Shown: in pieces, positions 33,702-44,200 of the stretch
Numbering within the stretch: the stretch's first letter is position 1
How the letters are laid out: each line of letters starts with the position of its first letter
NCBI RefSeq assembly: GCF_028009165.1
Contig: NW_026611615.1
Location: 806,001 to 870,000, forward strand
Direction: 5' to 3'
Length of the DNA stretch: 64,000 bases
Source of the DNA: Akanthomyces muscarius
Lineage: Eukaryota > Ascomycota > Sordariomycetes > Hypocreales > Cordycipitaceae
Translations under genes and position numbers: made by a program
The notes under the pieces: model-generated
What the model saw: only the letters and a program-made list of their open reading frames with translations
Database searches by the model: none
Told to the model about the DNA's origin: nothing

Positions 33702-36700
33702 TTAGTTGCCTAGGAGCTGCTGGGAGGCGGTTGGGGAGCTGGTTGACCGCTGGGAGCGCTGGGGTGGCTGCTGGGAGGCTGTTGTACAGCGCTGGGAGCG
33801 CCGGAGAGGCGGCGGCGGGGAGGGGAGGTCCGGCAGGCCTTTAGCGGCTCTATTCCGGGCCTTCTGGGCGGCTGTCATGGCCCTATATTCCCTCTGGAAG
33901 CGCTGGGATAAGGATTCCGGTGGCTGGGAGCCTTCTATAGGCGCTGGAGAGCGCTGGGTTCCTTCTAACAGGTGCTGCATATACCGGGAGGCGCCCGTGG
34001 GGCGCTGGGCGGCTGTTGCAGGCTCTGAAGGGCGCCGGGCGGCTGTTGCAGGCTCTGAAGGGCGCCGGGCGGCTGTTACAGGCTCTGAAGGGCGCTGGGC
34101 GGCTGTTGCAGGCTCTGAAGGGCGCCGGGCGGCTGCTGCAGGCACTGAAGGGCGCTGGGCGGCTGCTGTAGGCACTGACGGGCGTTGGGCGGCTGTTGTA
34201 GGCGCTGAAGAGCGCTGGGCGGCTGTTGTAGGCGCTGAAGAGCGCTGAAAGGACCGCTGGACGTGCTGGGGGGGCATGAGGGTCTGTGTGGCAGGTCCTC
34301 CCCGGAGCCCTTCGCGTATAGCGGCCCACGAGGTGCTAGGAGGCGGCTGCTTCCTAGCGATAGAGGCGCTAGAGTGTACCCGGGCTTTATAGAGCGCTAA
34401 AGAGACCATTGTGTCTAGCCAGGTGGCTGCCACAGGTCCTATAGTGGTCTGTAGGTCCTTATAGGTCTTCGTGGTAGCCTTTTCCATCAGGCCACCGGCA
34501 GAGATAATAATCGGGTAAAATTGGGGTCCTAGGGACCTGTATTTAGCCCTTTTAGCGTCTGCAGCCTCCTGTAGGGCCTTCTGGGGGTCCTCTCGTGCTG
34601 ACGCCTTGTTTATAGCGACAATTTGGACGTCATAGTACCTAACCGAGCCATTTAAGGTTGTGGATAGGTCTGGGCGGAGGTCCTGGTTACCCTGGAGCTT
34701 CGGCTCGAGCTTTGGGTCCAGGGTAGCAACGGTTACGTTAAACAGGGCCCTGACGATGGCGTTATGGCGGATTTGCCAGTGCCTTTCAGCGCCTTTACAG
34801 GTATCCTCGTGTCCTATCGTGACTATAGAGCCACAGTAGGTACAGGGTACGTTAAGTGGGCGTACAGGAAGAATAAGACGTACCCTAAGGCCTTCTGTCA
34901 CTTGGAAGTCTGCTAGTTTGGTTTGTTTTGATGTTGGCAGCACTTCCAGCCACTTCCGGCTAAGGTAGGTCGAATTTTCCAGTAGGGCCCGTTGTCCGTG
35001 TAGGGTAAGCTGGTCCTTGACCCTCTGGAGCCTTCCCTGGTTGATGTCCTTTATAGAGGGCTTATCTGGGGGGATTCGGACCTGTCCGGGCCCTTCCGGG
35101 GCTTCCAGGGGTACCTGCACGCCCCAGCTAGGCGCTGGGAAGGACGCCAGGTCCGCTGGGAGGTCCGTTGGGAGCGCTATAGGGGCGCTAGAGAGGAGGG
35201 GGCCTCTCTGGAAGCCGTCGAGCACTATAGAGGACGCTTTCCGGGCGTGGCTATAGTGTGTGTGAGGCATCTCCGCGTACAGGGTAAGTCCTAGGCCTCC
35301 CATACGTGTTGGGAGGGCTAGAAGGTCCTGGTTGGCTTGGATAGGTGCTGAGGGATCTTTCGAGGCGAGCTTTTCAACGGTGTGTAGGGTAAGGCGGTCG
35401 ATTTCGTAGTATAGGTCTTCCAGGCCACTAGGAGCTAGCTGCCTGAGAAGGTGCCTAAGTAGGAAGGTTATACTTCCTCGTAGGAGAAGGAGAGCATGCT
35501 GTTTAGGCATATTCTCTAGAGTAGATAAGACTCTCTTAAGAGTATCTATCTTACCCTGTAGGAAGGCTCTTCTTTGCTCTAGGGGGCCTATATAGGTTCC
35601 TAGGGCGTTAAGTCCTTCTTTTCTGACCTCTTCTAGGGTATAAAAGGTGGATTTGTAGGGGTTTAGCTTGATTGGGGACCCGTGGAAGGCCTGGAAGACC
35701 TTTTCCCTAGGGTCCTTCTCTCTAGAGATAATATAGGTATCGTCTAGGTACGAGATAAAGACGTCCTTTGGTAGGGCCTTCTGTGCAGCCTCTAGGGTAG
35801 GGCGGTACGCTAGGGACCAGATAAAGGCGCTAAGAGGGTCTCCCTGGCGCACCCCTGAAGAGCTCGCTATAGTGCTTCCGTCCTCTAGAAAGAGTACCGC
35901 GGCGTGGTTATACGCCCACTGTGCTGACCTGTAAAATACAGGGGCATAGAGGCTAACAGCAGCCGCTATAGCCTTCCGAGGGAGGGCGTTAAAGGCGTTT
36001 TCGGCGTCTAACGAGCCGATAGAGCGTGCTTTTAGCTTATTCCCCCCTGTAATTGCCTCTGAAAGGAGGAAGATCGCTGGTTCCACGCCTCCCGGGCTTC
36101 CAACGCCTAGTTGGTTCGGTAGGAGCATGCCGTCCTGGTACAGGGTCGCTAGGATCGCTTTCGTAGCTACCCTATAGAGTATATCGCCTATCGCGATAGG
36201 TCTTATACCCCCGTCCTTCTTCTTCAGGGCAATAAGCCGTGAGGATGTTAGGAGGTCCTTTCCAGGTGCTGTGCCCTGCCGTATCATGTCCGCTAGCAGC
36301 CGTAGGAGCTCTAGGACCGCTGCATCCTTCGCTATAGCGATGTCTAGCAGGTACCGGGTCCAGCCGGACGGTCCGGCGGCCTTTTCCCTGCTTATAGAGC
36401 TTATAGTAGATAGGATCGCTTCTATAGGGATCTTCTGGCCTGGGGACGGGCTTGTTGGGGCGTTGAAGGGGTCAGAAGGCCCTATAGGGTGTTTCTGACG
36501 GAGGGTCTCTAGGGTAGAGGCGTCTATAGGCGCTAGTGGCGAATTGTCCACTATCGTCCTAGACGCTCTTCCTAAGAAACCGGCTTCTAGAAGGTGTGTA
36601 GCCTTCTTTTCGGCGGTAGAGAAGGACGTGTCTTCTCGTATAGGGTAGGTAGGGACCTCTAGGGTATCTAGGTTGTCTGGATAGTCCTTTAAGAGCCTAG

Positions 36701-37706
36701 GGAGGTTTCCCTGCTCTAACCCGAGCCCTAGGATCCTAGGGAGTAGTAGGAAGTGTAGGAGGGTTGTTTCCGAAGGCCTAGCGACGAATTTTGCAGCAAG
36801 CCGGTTCGCTGCTAGATGGAAGATCCGGGCAGGCCTAGGTCGGAGCTTACAGGTCGGTATAGGTACCTTCATAAAGCGTTGTAGCTGCTGTATAGCTGTT
36901 TTGGCGAGTATAGGTGCTAGAATAGCCGCGTGGGCCTCCTGGGCGCTCGGGGAGGGTGTGTATAGGGTAGGTCTTTGTGCTGGGGTGGGTGGTTCGAACC
37001 AGGCAGCGGCCTGGGATGTGTTGATAGAGCTGTGGAGGCCTGCTAGCCTCTCTGGGGCTCGGATTGTCTCTTCCTGGCTGCTAGGGGCGTCCTTTGCAGG
37101 TGGGACGGGTCTTCTAGCAGGTCTAGGGCCCTCTGAAGGTCCTGATAGCCGTCTTTTTGTGCCGATTGGGACCTGGATAGCCTGGGAAGGCGCTGGAATG
37201 TCGTCTTCGGAGGCGAAAGGGTCGCTAGAGGGCGCTAGAGAGTCTTCCACAGGTACCGAGGAGACCTGGGAGGCCGGCGTATAGCTTCTAGCGTCTCCTA
37301 GCTCGATAGAAGGTGCTAGGGAGTTTTCTAGGCTGTCGTAGAGGCCTTCCGAGGGGGTTGGAGAGGGTTCTGGGTACTGTATAGAGCCTTCTGGGTGTAC
37401 TAGGAGGTCTATAGGGAGGGTCGAGTCGTCTGAGGGCGTGGGGGAGGGCTCTTTGACTTGTACAGGCTGTGTGTGTACCCGTGGAAGTGTAGAGACCTGG
37501 GAGGTTCCTTTGACGCCGTGGACCTTGGCTCTGTGGGTTGCCACGCCGTGGCGGCCACGGCAGGCTGTGCCACAGTCAGGGCAGCTAATAAGGCCTGTAA
37601 TTTGCAACTGACGGTCCGTATAGTGGGCTTGGGGGTGGTTTTTGCGTATATGGTCGAGCAAGTCAGCGTACCAGCCTTTACAGGTCGGGCACCTGTCCTT
37701 TGCCAT
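33702..37706 (-). CDS. Retrotransposon protein: zinc fingers, reverse transcriptase, restriction-like endonuclease
   Basis: An uninterrupted frame of 1334 codons. The N-terminus has two C2H2-type fingers ('CPTCKGWYADLLDHIRKNH' with C6, C9, H19 and H24, and a second near 42-63). The reverse transcriptase follows, with 'SLDAENAFNALP' (motif A), 'SSGVRQGDPLSAF' (motif B, about residue 618) and 'ISYLDDTYI' (motif C, about 654; YLDD rather than the usual YADD/FADD). Near 957 a CCHC knuckle 'CTYCGSIVTIGHEDTC' precedes 'RHN' and 'RPDLSTTLNGSVRYYDVQIV' (about 1010-1030), the signature of the restriction-like endonuclease of site-specific non-LTR elements. A proline/alanine-rich 10-residue repeat (RPSEPATAAR, about 8 copies) lies near the C-terminus. 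The frame is intact and lacks RIP, so the copy may be active. Confidence 0.93.
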   Translation of the reverse strand: MAKDRCPTCKGWYADLLDHIRKNHPQAHYTDRQLQITGLISCPDCGTACRGRHGVATHRAKVHGVKGTSQVSTLPRVHTQPVQVKEPSPTPSDDSTLPIDLLVHPEGSIQYPEPSPTPSEGLYDSLENSLAPSIELGDARSYTPASQVSSVPVEDSLAPSSDPFASEDDIPAPSQAIQVPIGTKRRLSGPSEGPRPARRPVPPAKDAPSSQEETIRAPERLAGLHSSINTSQAAAWFEPPTPAQRPTLYTPSPSAQEAHAAILAPILAKTAIQQLQRFMKVPIPTCKLRPRPARIFHLAANRLAAKFVARPSETTLLHFLLLPRILGLGLEQGNLPRLLKDYPDNLDTLEVPTYPIREDTSFSTAEKKATHLLEAGFLGRASRTIVDNSPLAPIDASTLETLRQKHPIGPSDPFNAPTSPSPGQKIPIEAILSTISSISREKAAGPSGWTRYLLDIAIAKDAAVLELLRLLADMIRQGTAPGKDLLTSSRLIALKKKDGGIRPIAIGDILYRVATKAILATLYQDGMLLPNQLGVGSPGGVEPAIFLLSEAITGGNKLKARSIGSLDAENAFNALPRKAIAAAVSLYAPVFYRSAQWAYNHAAVLFLEDGSTIASSSGVRQGDPLSAFIWSLAYRPTLEAAQKALPKDVFISYLDDTYIISREKDPREKVFQAFHGSPIKLNPYKSTFYTLEEVRKEGLNALGTYIGPLEQRRAFLQGKIDTLKRVLSTLENMPKQHALLLLRGSITFLLRHLLRQLAPSGLEDLYYEIDRLTLHTVEKLASKDPSAPIQANQDLLALPTRMGGLGLTLYAEMPHTHYSHARKASSIVLDGFQRGPLLSSAPIALPTDLPADLASFPAPSWGVQVPLEAPEGPGQVRIPPDKPSIKDINQGRLQRVKDQLTLHGQRALLENSTYLSRKWLEVLPTSKQTKLADFQVTEGLRVRLILPVRPLNVPCTYCGSIVTIGHEDTCKGAERHWQIRHNAIVRALFNVTVATLDPKLEPKLQGNQDLRPDLSTTLNGSVRYYDVQIVAINKASAREDPQKALQEAADAKRAKYRSLGPQFYPIIISAGGLMEKATTKTYKDLQTTIGPVAATWLDTMVSLALYKARVHSSASIARKQPPPSTSWAAIREGLRGGPATQTLMPPQHVQRSFQRSSAPTTAAQRSSAPTTAAQRPSVPTAAAQRPSVPAAAARRPSEPATAAQRPSEPVTAARRPSEPATAARRPSEPATAAQRPTGASRYMQHLLEGTQRSPAPIEGSQPPESLSQRFQREYRAMTAAQKARNRAAKGLPDLPSPPPPLRRSQRCTTASQQPPQRSQRSTSSPTASQQLLGN
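34003..34250. repeat. 30-bp coding minisatellite in the retrotransposon frame
   Basis: About eight copies of GGCTCTGAAGGGCGC plus CGGGCGGCTGTTGCA, encoding the RPSEPATAAR repeat. The copy at 63027-63300 has about nine, so copy number varies between elements. Confidence 0.9.
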
Positions 37707-37739
37707 CGTAGCGGCCTTGGGCCAGTGCTGGAGGCTGCT

Positions 37740-38055
37740 ATAGGCGCTGGAAGGCTGCTAGCGGCTTCGGGCGTGTGCTGGCGTGTGCTGGCGTGTGCTG
37801 GAAGGCTGCTGGAGGCTTCGGGCGTGTGCTGGCGTGTGCCGGAAGGCTGCTGGAGGCTTCGGGCGTGTGCTGGCGTGTGCTGGCGTGTGCTGGCGTGTGC
37901 TGGAAGGCTGCTAGAGGCTTTAGGCGTGTGCTGGCGTGTGCTGGCGTGTGCTGGCGTGTGCTGGAAGGCTGCTAGAGGCTTTTGGCGTGTGCTGGCGTGT
38001 GCTGGCGTGTGCTGGCGTGTGCTGGCGTGTGCCAACGTGTGCCGACGTGTGTTAT
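37740..38055. repeat. 10-bp tandem repeats in the retrotransposon 5' region
   Basis: Blocks of GTGTGCTGGC, one to five per block, separated by GAAGGCTGCT and GGAGGCTTCGGGC in higher-order units of about 60-80 bp. They lie upstream of the start codon of the 1334-aa frame. The frames across them on both strands are repeat artefacts. Confidence 0.9.
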
Positions 38056-38099
38056 GGACGCCTTAGCGCTACTATCACAGGTACTAGTACTAGAAAGAG

Positions 38100-38629
38100 G
38101 CCGCTAAAGACACTTCTAAGACCTGTTATAATAGATAGAGTTATAAGAGGTACTAGAAGGCTTCTAGAGGGCTATTTATAGTAGTAGTTACTATAGAAAG
38201 CAGGAAAAGGTATAAAAAAACACAGCCTTTCTTATAAGAAAAGGATTTCTACTAGAAGGGACTTCTAAAGTGTACTTCTAGTAAAAAGAGAACCCTTCTA
38301 GCTACTAAAAGTACTAGGTACTTCTTTATAGCTAGAAAAGGCTAAGATAGGACAGTATACTAGTAAAAGGCACTTATAAAGTGTATTTTTAAAAAGTAGG
38401 TAAGAGAGAGGCCGCCTACTAGAAAAACCAAGATTCTTCTAGTAGAAAGAGGTATATACTAGAGGGTACTTCTAAAGTGTGCCTCTACTAGATAAATCTA
38501 CTAGAAAGGACTTCTAAAGTGTACTTCTAGTAGAGAGATAGGACGTCTATAAAGATACTAGGTATCCTTTATAGAGAGATAGGACATCTAGTAGAAAATA
38601 CTACGTATCTTCTACTAGAGAAAAGTGTC
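38100..38629. repeat. Degenerate repeats at the 5' side of the retrotransposon
   Basis: The segment ACTTCTAAAGTGTACTTCTA recurs near 38260, 38375 (partial), 38470 and 38508, and GAGATAGGAC with the palindrome-like ACTAGGTATC or ACTACGTATC recurs near 38536 and 38576. No gene is seen. Confidence 0.7.
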
Positions 38630-38667
38630 TAGGGTTAGATTAGGGGGCGGTTTGGGGTCGGGTTAGA
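38630..38667 (+). repeat. Degenerate telomere-like tract
   Basis: Reads TAGGGTTAGATTAGGGGG, then CGGTTTGGGGTCGGGTTAG. It marks the right border of the internal retrotransposon copy. Confidence 0.75.
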
Positions 38668-39446
38668 CAGTTGGATAGCAAATAGAAAAAAACTTGGCAG
38701 AAAAAAAAGTGAAGTGACTAGCAAGAGTAAGAGCAAGAGGTGGGAACAGCGAACGGGCGGTAAGGATGCACGCTCTAAAAAGTTGATAGCTGACTGTAGC
38801 AGATTGTAATGGACATTTTGGTCGGCTCTACGAAGATTTTAGACTGCAAATCAGTGGTATTCCGGATTGCGCATGCCATCTTCCTGTTAACGTGCGGTAG
38901 GATGGAGCAGAAGCAGATCTGGCTCGAGACGACGCAGATATCAAGCTGCGATACGGCACGGGCCGCAGCGTTACACATCCCGGCTCCTAACGAGCGCGTT
39001 TTCCCCACCAAGGGCAAGGCAGCCAATGCAGACCATGGAAATGGATGGTCGGTACCCCTGTCAAAGCCACAGTACCTCCCGTTGGTCGAAATGCTCGGTC
39101 GGACCCCTTGTCCATAGCTCAGCCTCGTGTGATTGTGACGGCCATGTGTAAACAAAGAAGAGATGATCTGTTCAACTGCGACGCGTTACCACACTGCACC
39201 CGCTCGTTCTTTGTACGGCGAGTGTACAGGCGCAGAATAGGGGGTGGAAAGAGACAACAATGGCCAAGCGGTGGTGTCGTCGCACATTCTTTCCTGTCTG
39301 CGCCCAGGGGCTCTACCCTAGATAGAAGGATGCGGTTGCAATAGGACCCAACACAGCTATCTCTATGCTCTCTTGCTATAATAATAACCAAGTTTGAAAA
39401 TAAAACGTGTATACAGGTACCCAACTACGTGATTTGAAGGATTGCC
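38668..39446. other. Intergenic region
   Basis: About 0.8 kb. Open frames of 102 codons (38809-39117, +) and about 100 codons on the other strand have no recognisable features. It should contain the promoter of the gene at 39447. Confidence 0.45.
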
Positions 39447-40940
39447 ATGACGCGGCGAAAAGTGAGTCTCACCTCCGAAGAGCAACAACTTCGGCGGGAA
39501 TTGGAGAGACAGCGGTCACTCCGTCGACGACAAGCCGCCACCCAAGCAAGACGAGACCAAACCATTGCCGAGGTGGCGCAAGAACCTGCCATCAGCATTA
39601 TAGACACAGTCGATCATGCTGAAGAGCAGATCAGAGACAACGCGGCGTCAACACATGCCGGACAAGACAATGTCCTAGACACCGACGATGGTCAACGGCA
39701 AGACCAACAAAGCCGTTCGAAGGATCAACTTCAAAAGTCATGCGAGACATATGGTCTTCATAGTGCTGCTTTAGGCCGCGTTGAAGCACCTGACTTGACG
39801 AGGCAGAGTCCACCATGTCTGACAGCACCCGAGCAACGATACAACCTCCGTGAGCGCAAGAGCCCTACGCCGAACGCCTTCCTCTCAGACCAAACAACGA
39901 AAGTCTCAAGAGAGCACGAGAAAACAACGGTGAAGAGCGCACCTGTTTGCCTTGCTCTACGGCCTGCTACTGGCAGTGTCTCTATCCCGGATAAGCGAGG
40001 TGAAGACGCTCCACCTACACTGTCGGCGACCAAAACATCTTCCTCCACCCGTCGAGTCCAGCAACACAGGGCCAGGCAGCGCATTACGCGCTGGCAGGAG
40101 CACATCGACGAGGCAAACACACCCCAGAGTCAAGTGCGTATCCTGTCACCCGCTCCGATTGAACCGCCAGTCGAATCGACAAGTGCGACCTTCCCCACAG
40201 CGGCCGACCCGCCCGACCCGGGCGATGAGCACACTGCAGAGGAAGCTAATGGAGCGGACGCCACGCTTGTACGATCGGTGATTGTTGTGTCGACGGGCGA
40301 GACCTTTTTTGGTACCACCGCAGAGAATGACGAGGAAGAACGCGACCACCCGTCCGCCGCCGACGAGACGAAAAACGTGAACGAGACGGTCAGCGACTGC
40401 GCGGGTGAGCACCAAGACAACCATTCTGAGCCAGAATGCAGTGCGAGAGATGAGTCCGGCTTGTTTGTGTCGGATGAGAGTTGGGATCTCAGTGTGGAGG
40501 GGTATGTTGGGGACGATTCTACGCCGTGCGTCGAGACTTTGTCCTCTCCAGACGGACCTCAGCACGCACTACCCACTGAAGCTGGGTCAGCATCATCCGT
40601 TGCTCCCCATCCTCTTGATGAGATTGTTGCCGCCATTGAGTCGGCTGAGTCTACCGCCGGTCGTACCTTTCTCTCACGTCAATCCGATGCCTACCTGCGC
40701 ATATTCCAAGAGATGCTGTCTGGTCGCTGCGCTTGTATGTATCCTCTACATACCAACATATCTGCAGAGCTGACGGAGCATATAGGTCAAGAGCCCCATC
40801 AGCAGTCGCCTGATGTAGACCGGGACTGCTTTTCCATACAGGAAATGACACAGTGGATCCGAGATAGGCTCGAGCCTGCACTGGAACCGCAGCACGAGCG
40901 AACCGAGTGTAACGATGGCTTATTTACTAAGTCACAGTAG
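39447..40940 (+). CDS. Hypothetical protein, charged coiled-coil N-terminus, largely disordered
   Basis: 497 codons from ATG 39447. Residues about 8-50 are rich in Glu, Arg and Gln ('EEQQLRRELERQRSLRRRQ') and should form a coiled coil, possibly nucleic-acid binding. The middle is low-complexity, acidic and Ser/Thr-rich. The last 120 residues look folded ('SRQSDAYLRIFQEML', 'SIQEMTQWIRDRLEPAL'). No known domain is recognised. Codon use looks like a real gene. The next gene (41234) has no start codon of its own, so this could be its 5' exon joined by an intron of several hundred bases, for example with a GTCAAG donor near 40785. That join is a guess. Confidence 0.6.
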   Translation: MTRRKVSLTSEEQQLRRELERQRSLRRRQAATQARRDQTIAEVAQEPAISIIDTVDHAEEQIRDNAASTHAGQDNVLDTDDGQRQDQQSRSKDQLQKSCETYGLHSAALGRVEAPDLTRQSPPCLTAPEQRYNLRERKSPTPNAFLSDQTTKVSREHEKTTVKSAPVCLALRPATGSVSIPDKRGEDAPPTLSATKTSSSTRRVQQHRARQRITRWQEHIDEANTPQSQVRILSPAPIEPPVESTSATFPTAADPPDPGDEHTAEEANGADATLVRSVIVVSTGETFFGTTAENDEEERDHPSAADETKNVNETVSDCAGEHQDNHSEPECSARDESGLFVSDESWDLSVEGYVGDDSTPCVETLSSPDGPQHALPTEAGSASSVAPHPLDEIVAAIESAESTAGRTFLSRQSDAYLRIFQEMLSGRCACMYPLHTNISAELTEHIGQEPHQQSPDVDRDCFSIQEMTQWIRDRLEPALEPQHERTECNDGLFTKSQ

Positions 40941-41130
40941 GTCTGTTTCTTAGAGAGTAAGTCAGGCTTGAAGCTACAGGGTAGCACGTTGAGCAGTATC
41001 GTAGGCGTTCGTTAAGAGTAGAACTCTCAATAGTGAAACTATTGCTTAGATTGATCAATAGAGATCTAGACTACCTAGCTACTGGAATACCTCCTCCTTA
41101 AGTACCCGTCTATCTCTCTATTGTATTCCT

Positions 41131-41235
41131 TGGATCACTTGGATCACCAGTGATCCTGAGTGATCCATCCGATGAAGATGCTACCTTGGATCGCTGCTGG
41201 CTCACCGTGATCCACGGTGATCCAGTCACGTGACT
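41131..41235. promoter_or_regulatory. Cluster of GTGATCC / GGATCAC sites
   Basis: Within about 105 bp the heptamer GGATCAC or its reverse complement GTGATCC occurs at least six times, including the palindromes GGATCACCAGTGATCC and GTGATCCACGGTGATCC, ending in GTCACGTGAC. It lies between two unknown genes and could be a binding site array. Confidence 0.6.
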
Positions 41236-44200
41236 TAGCATCCTAATCGGGCGACCTGCAGGCGCCCGTCTGGTCGCTCCTTGGGCCGCTTCCCCGGTCT
41301 GCCTTGCGTGCATTCTGGTTCGTAACACCGAGGGTCGACAATGGCAGTCACTTCTTGCCCAACCACCAGCATCGCTGTCGCTGTCCAAGTCGGAGTGCGA
41401 CATCCGCATACACGACGTGCGCATCACGAGAGCATGGGATGTGGACAGTATTTGGCTCGGCCCCACAAGCCTCGCCGCCATCCGGCCTGACAACAACTCA
41501 TTCCGGCTCTCCTTCAACCCGCCCTATACGCGGTCCATCGCGGGGAATCAGATCATCGCGCCGCATGGCGTCGACCTGGGCCACACACGACACACGCTGC
41601 TCGGTTCGTTCGTCGCCGGCGGCATTCCTATGGACGTGTTTGTCTTTTTCCCCAACACCAACGATGGCAAGCCGGTAAAGCCACAGCGAGCACGACAGCA
41701 ACGTGCCGCCAAGTCTCCCTACACCCTGTCGCTCGCGCGCCAGGAGGAACTGGTGAACGGTGCTATCTTGCCAGCCGTCCAGTCCACGCTACCGGCTTTG
41801 TTTCGACAAGAAATGCCTTCCACATTTGCCATCGCCAATGCCAAGTGCAAATCCTATCAGGAGAAACCAGCGACGGACCGCTGGTCGGCAGACGACAGCT
41901 CTCGTGCCGCCCACTTACGCTACACCGTTCCAGGGCAGTACCTTGGCGAATTTTGGCAGGCCTTCCAGGCAAGATGCGCTCAAATCAGGATTTCCGTCAT
42001 AAACGGCGCATCTGCATTCGCCTACTTCCAGAACCCCAAACTGTTATTCCAGGTCCATGACACTAAGAACAGCTTTGCGCAGCCGACTCTTGGTCAGTCC
42101 TTGGACCTTTTTGTGAGCAATTTGATGCGCGCACTCAACCCGATGTTCCTCGACTTCCGGTCCTGCTGGTTGGATATCGGGCTCCGCGATCTGGCCACGG
42201 CGTCCACCACAGAGGGTCGGGACGAAGTCCCCGTCACACTTTTGTGGAAGAAACGATGTCTAGAGAAATTTCACGCTGATCTTCGAGACATTTCGCTAGA
42301 TATGGGGCTCCAGTCCGAGTACTTTCGCACGTACCACCTTCGTGATGCGGCTACCTACGACGCCAAAGTGCGAAGTGTGGCGGCGCGTGTGCCCCAACCA
42401 ACCGACCCTGGCCACCCCAGCTGTCCAAAACTAGGTGTCGTCCATGCGAAGGCGTACAACTGTGATAAAGAACGATTCTCTGTCATTGCCAGTGATTACC
42501 GGCCGTTTGCCGCGCCTTCGCTTGCAGCCCTGGCACTGACAGACACCATGATGAAAGATGTTTTCACTGCGGGCCATGACCGTGCCAGCGCCATTACCGG
42601 GGCGCCACAGAGGCGGAAGCTGGTGGGGGCGTGGGAAGCCAATAAACGCCATCTTGATGCTGTAGCAGACCACGACGCGCCCACGAACGGGTACGCCGTC
42701 CGCAAAGAGATCATGTTTCGGCTTGACGCCATTCTCACGATGCTTCATGGTGGTAAGTTTAACCGAGGGGAGCAGGACGGGACTTTAGACCACCAAACTG
42801 TAGGTGGTGCCTCTTGTACGTCCGTGGGAGATCTTGAGCATAAGCCTTTTTGGGTGTTGCCAACAGCAGACGTGAATGACTTTGTCTGCACCATGGCGCG
42901 CCGGTTTGTCAAACCACTCGACTATATTTTCGCTAAAAGCGGCGAGAAAGACGAGGCATCCTCCCATGCCAAGCGGAGCTCACGGTCACTCGTGTGCTTC
43001 TATACCGCCGAGCTTTTTCTGCGACTGCTCGTGTCGTCCTTAAATAGCGATAGGGACTACTTCGCCGACAAATGGATATGGGAGAACCAATGGCGATTGA
43101 AGCAGATCAAAGATGGACGGCGTGTCCAGTACACACGACGTGGACTCGGCCTACGCGAAACGGTCTGCGACTTAGGCTTTCTCTGGCTCAGACTAGACCA
43201 GCTCGATTGGATGCACGGTCACCTGTCCATTCCGAAGCTGCTGCAATTGTACATACCTCGCAATCCTCTGCACCCGGAATGGGCAGCCCAGTCTAGTGTC
43301 CGGGCTTTTGCGTGTAGTAACGTGTCGGCTGCGTACATCATCGAAGACCTAATGCTCAAAGCAGCACATCTACGCGAACACGACCGAGCCAGCTTACACA
43401 TAGCCATAACGGACGAAAAAACGGCGGTTCACATTGCAGCGCAGGAGGTGGCAAGAGAATACGGGCTCCACATGCTGAGCAAGCTGTTGCTGTATTGGCG
43501 TAAGGCATTGGAGGAATACGACCAAGTAAAGAACAGCCAAATACGGCGTAAGTATCCCAATGGACCAAACTCGCTCGCGACAGCTCTCGAGTCCATTCAA
43601 ACTCCTACTGGGCGCATGGTCACCCCGCATACTATACTGGATATTCTGGACGAGGCGTGGGAGATTCGGCAGCTCGCAGGGACGCCGGACAGCACACCAC
43701 ACCTCCCTACGGGCCTACCAAACTGGATGGCAAAACGGGCTCCCAAAGAGCAGCTATGGAGCAGAAACGTGTTCGACACACTGTTCGAGACGCCGAACAA
43801 AGTGACATGGGCCGGGAACGCGTTCCGGGTCTTCTACGAGCGACTACGCGATCTATACAACGCAGCGCGCCACCCGGACGCGGTCCCATTTGGCAACCTG
43901 TTTCGGGACACCATTGGTCGCTACATCACCGTCATGTTCAATCCAGACCGGACGAAAGAGATGAGCGTAAGCCACGGACGGAGCTGCTGCTATAACCATC
44001 TGCCAACATTCTTTCGCATACAATTCTGGGCTCCCCTCATCAACCCATACCGGTACTTAGCGGACACGTTCGAGGTACGTAGATGGTCATGAGTAGATTC
44101 AGCATTATACTAAGACGCGAACGTCTAGATAAAAAAAACGGCTTTCCCTCTTTCACCGAAGTGGAAAAGAGCATATCAGGCGCTTCACTATAGAAATGCA

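Larger units (their letters stand above)
33257..38629 (-). mobile_element. Telomere-targeted non-LTR retrotransposon, full-length copy (MoTeR-like)
   Basis: The element is read on the minus strand. Its 3' end abuts telomere repeats at 33232-33256 and its 5' side ends at telomere-like sequence at 38630-38667, so it seems to have inserted into a telomere. It consists of a 5' region with tandem repeats, one long reading frame (37706-33702) and a 3' region with a minisatellite. Two other copies with the same 3' end lie at 61708 and 62330. The layout and the restriction-like endonuclease resemble the MoTeR elements of Magnaporthe oryzae telomeres and the CRE/SLACS group. The exact 5' end is uncertain. 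Confidence 0.85.

Noticed and set aside
33706..34248. Plus-strand frame opposite the retrotransposon C-terminus (repeated again near 62730)
   Set aside because: It is the mirror of the 30-bp coding minisatellite of the real minus-strand gene.
37409..38066. Overlapping plus and minus frames rich in Cys-Trp-Arg or His-Thr-Pro
   Set aside because: They are translations of the 10-bp tandem repeat in the retrotransposon 5' region.
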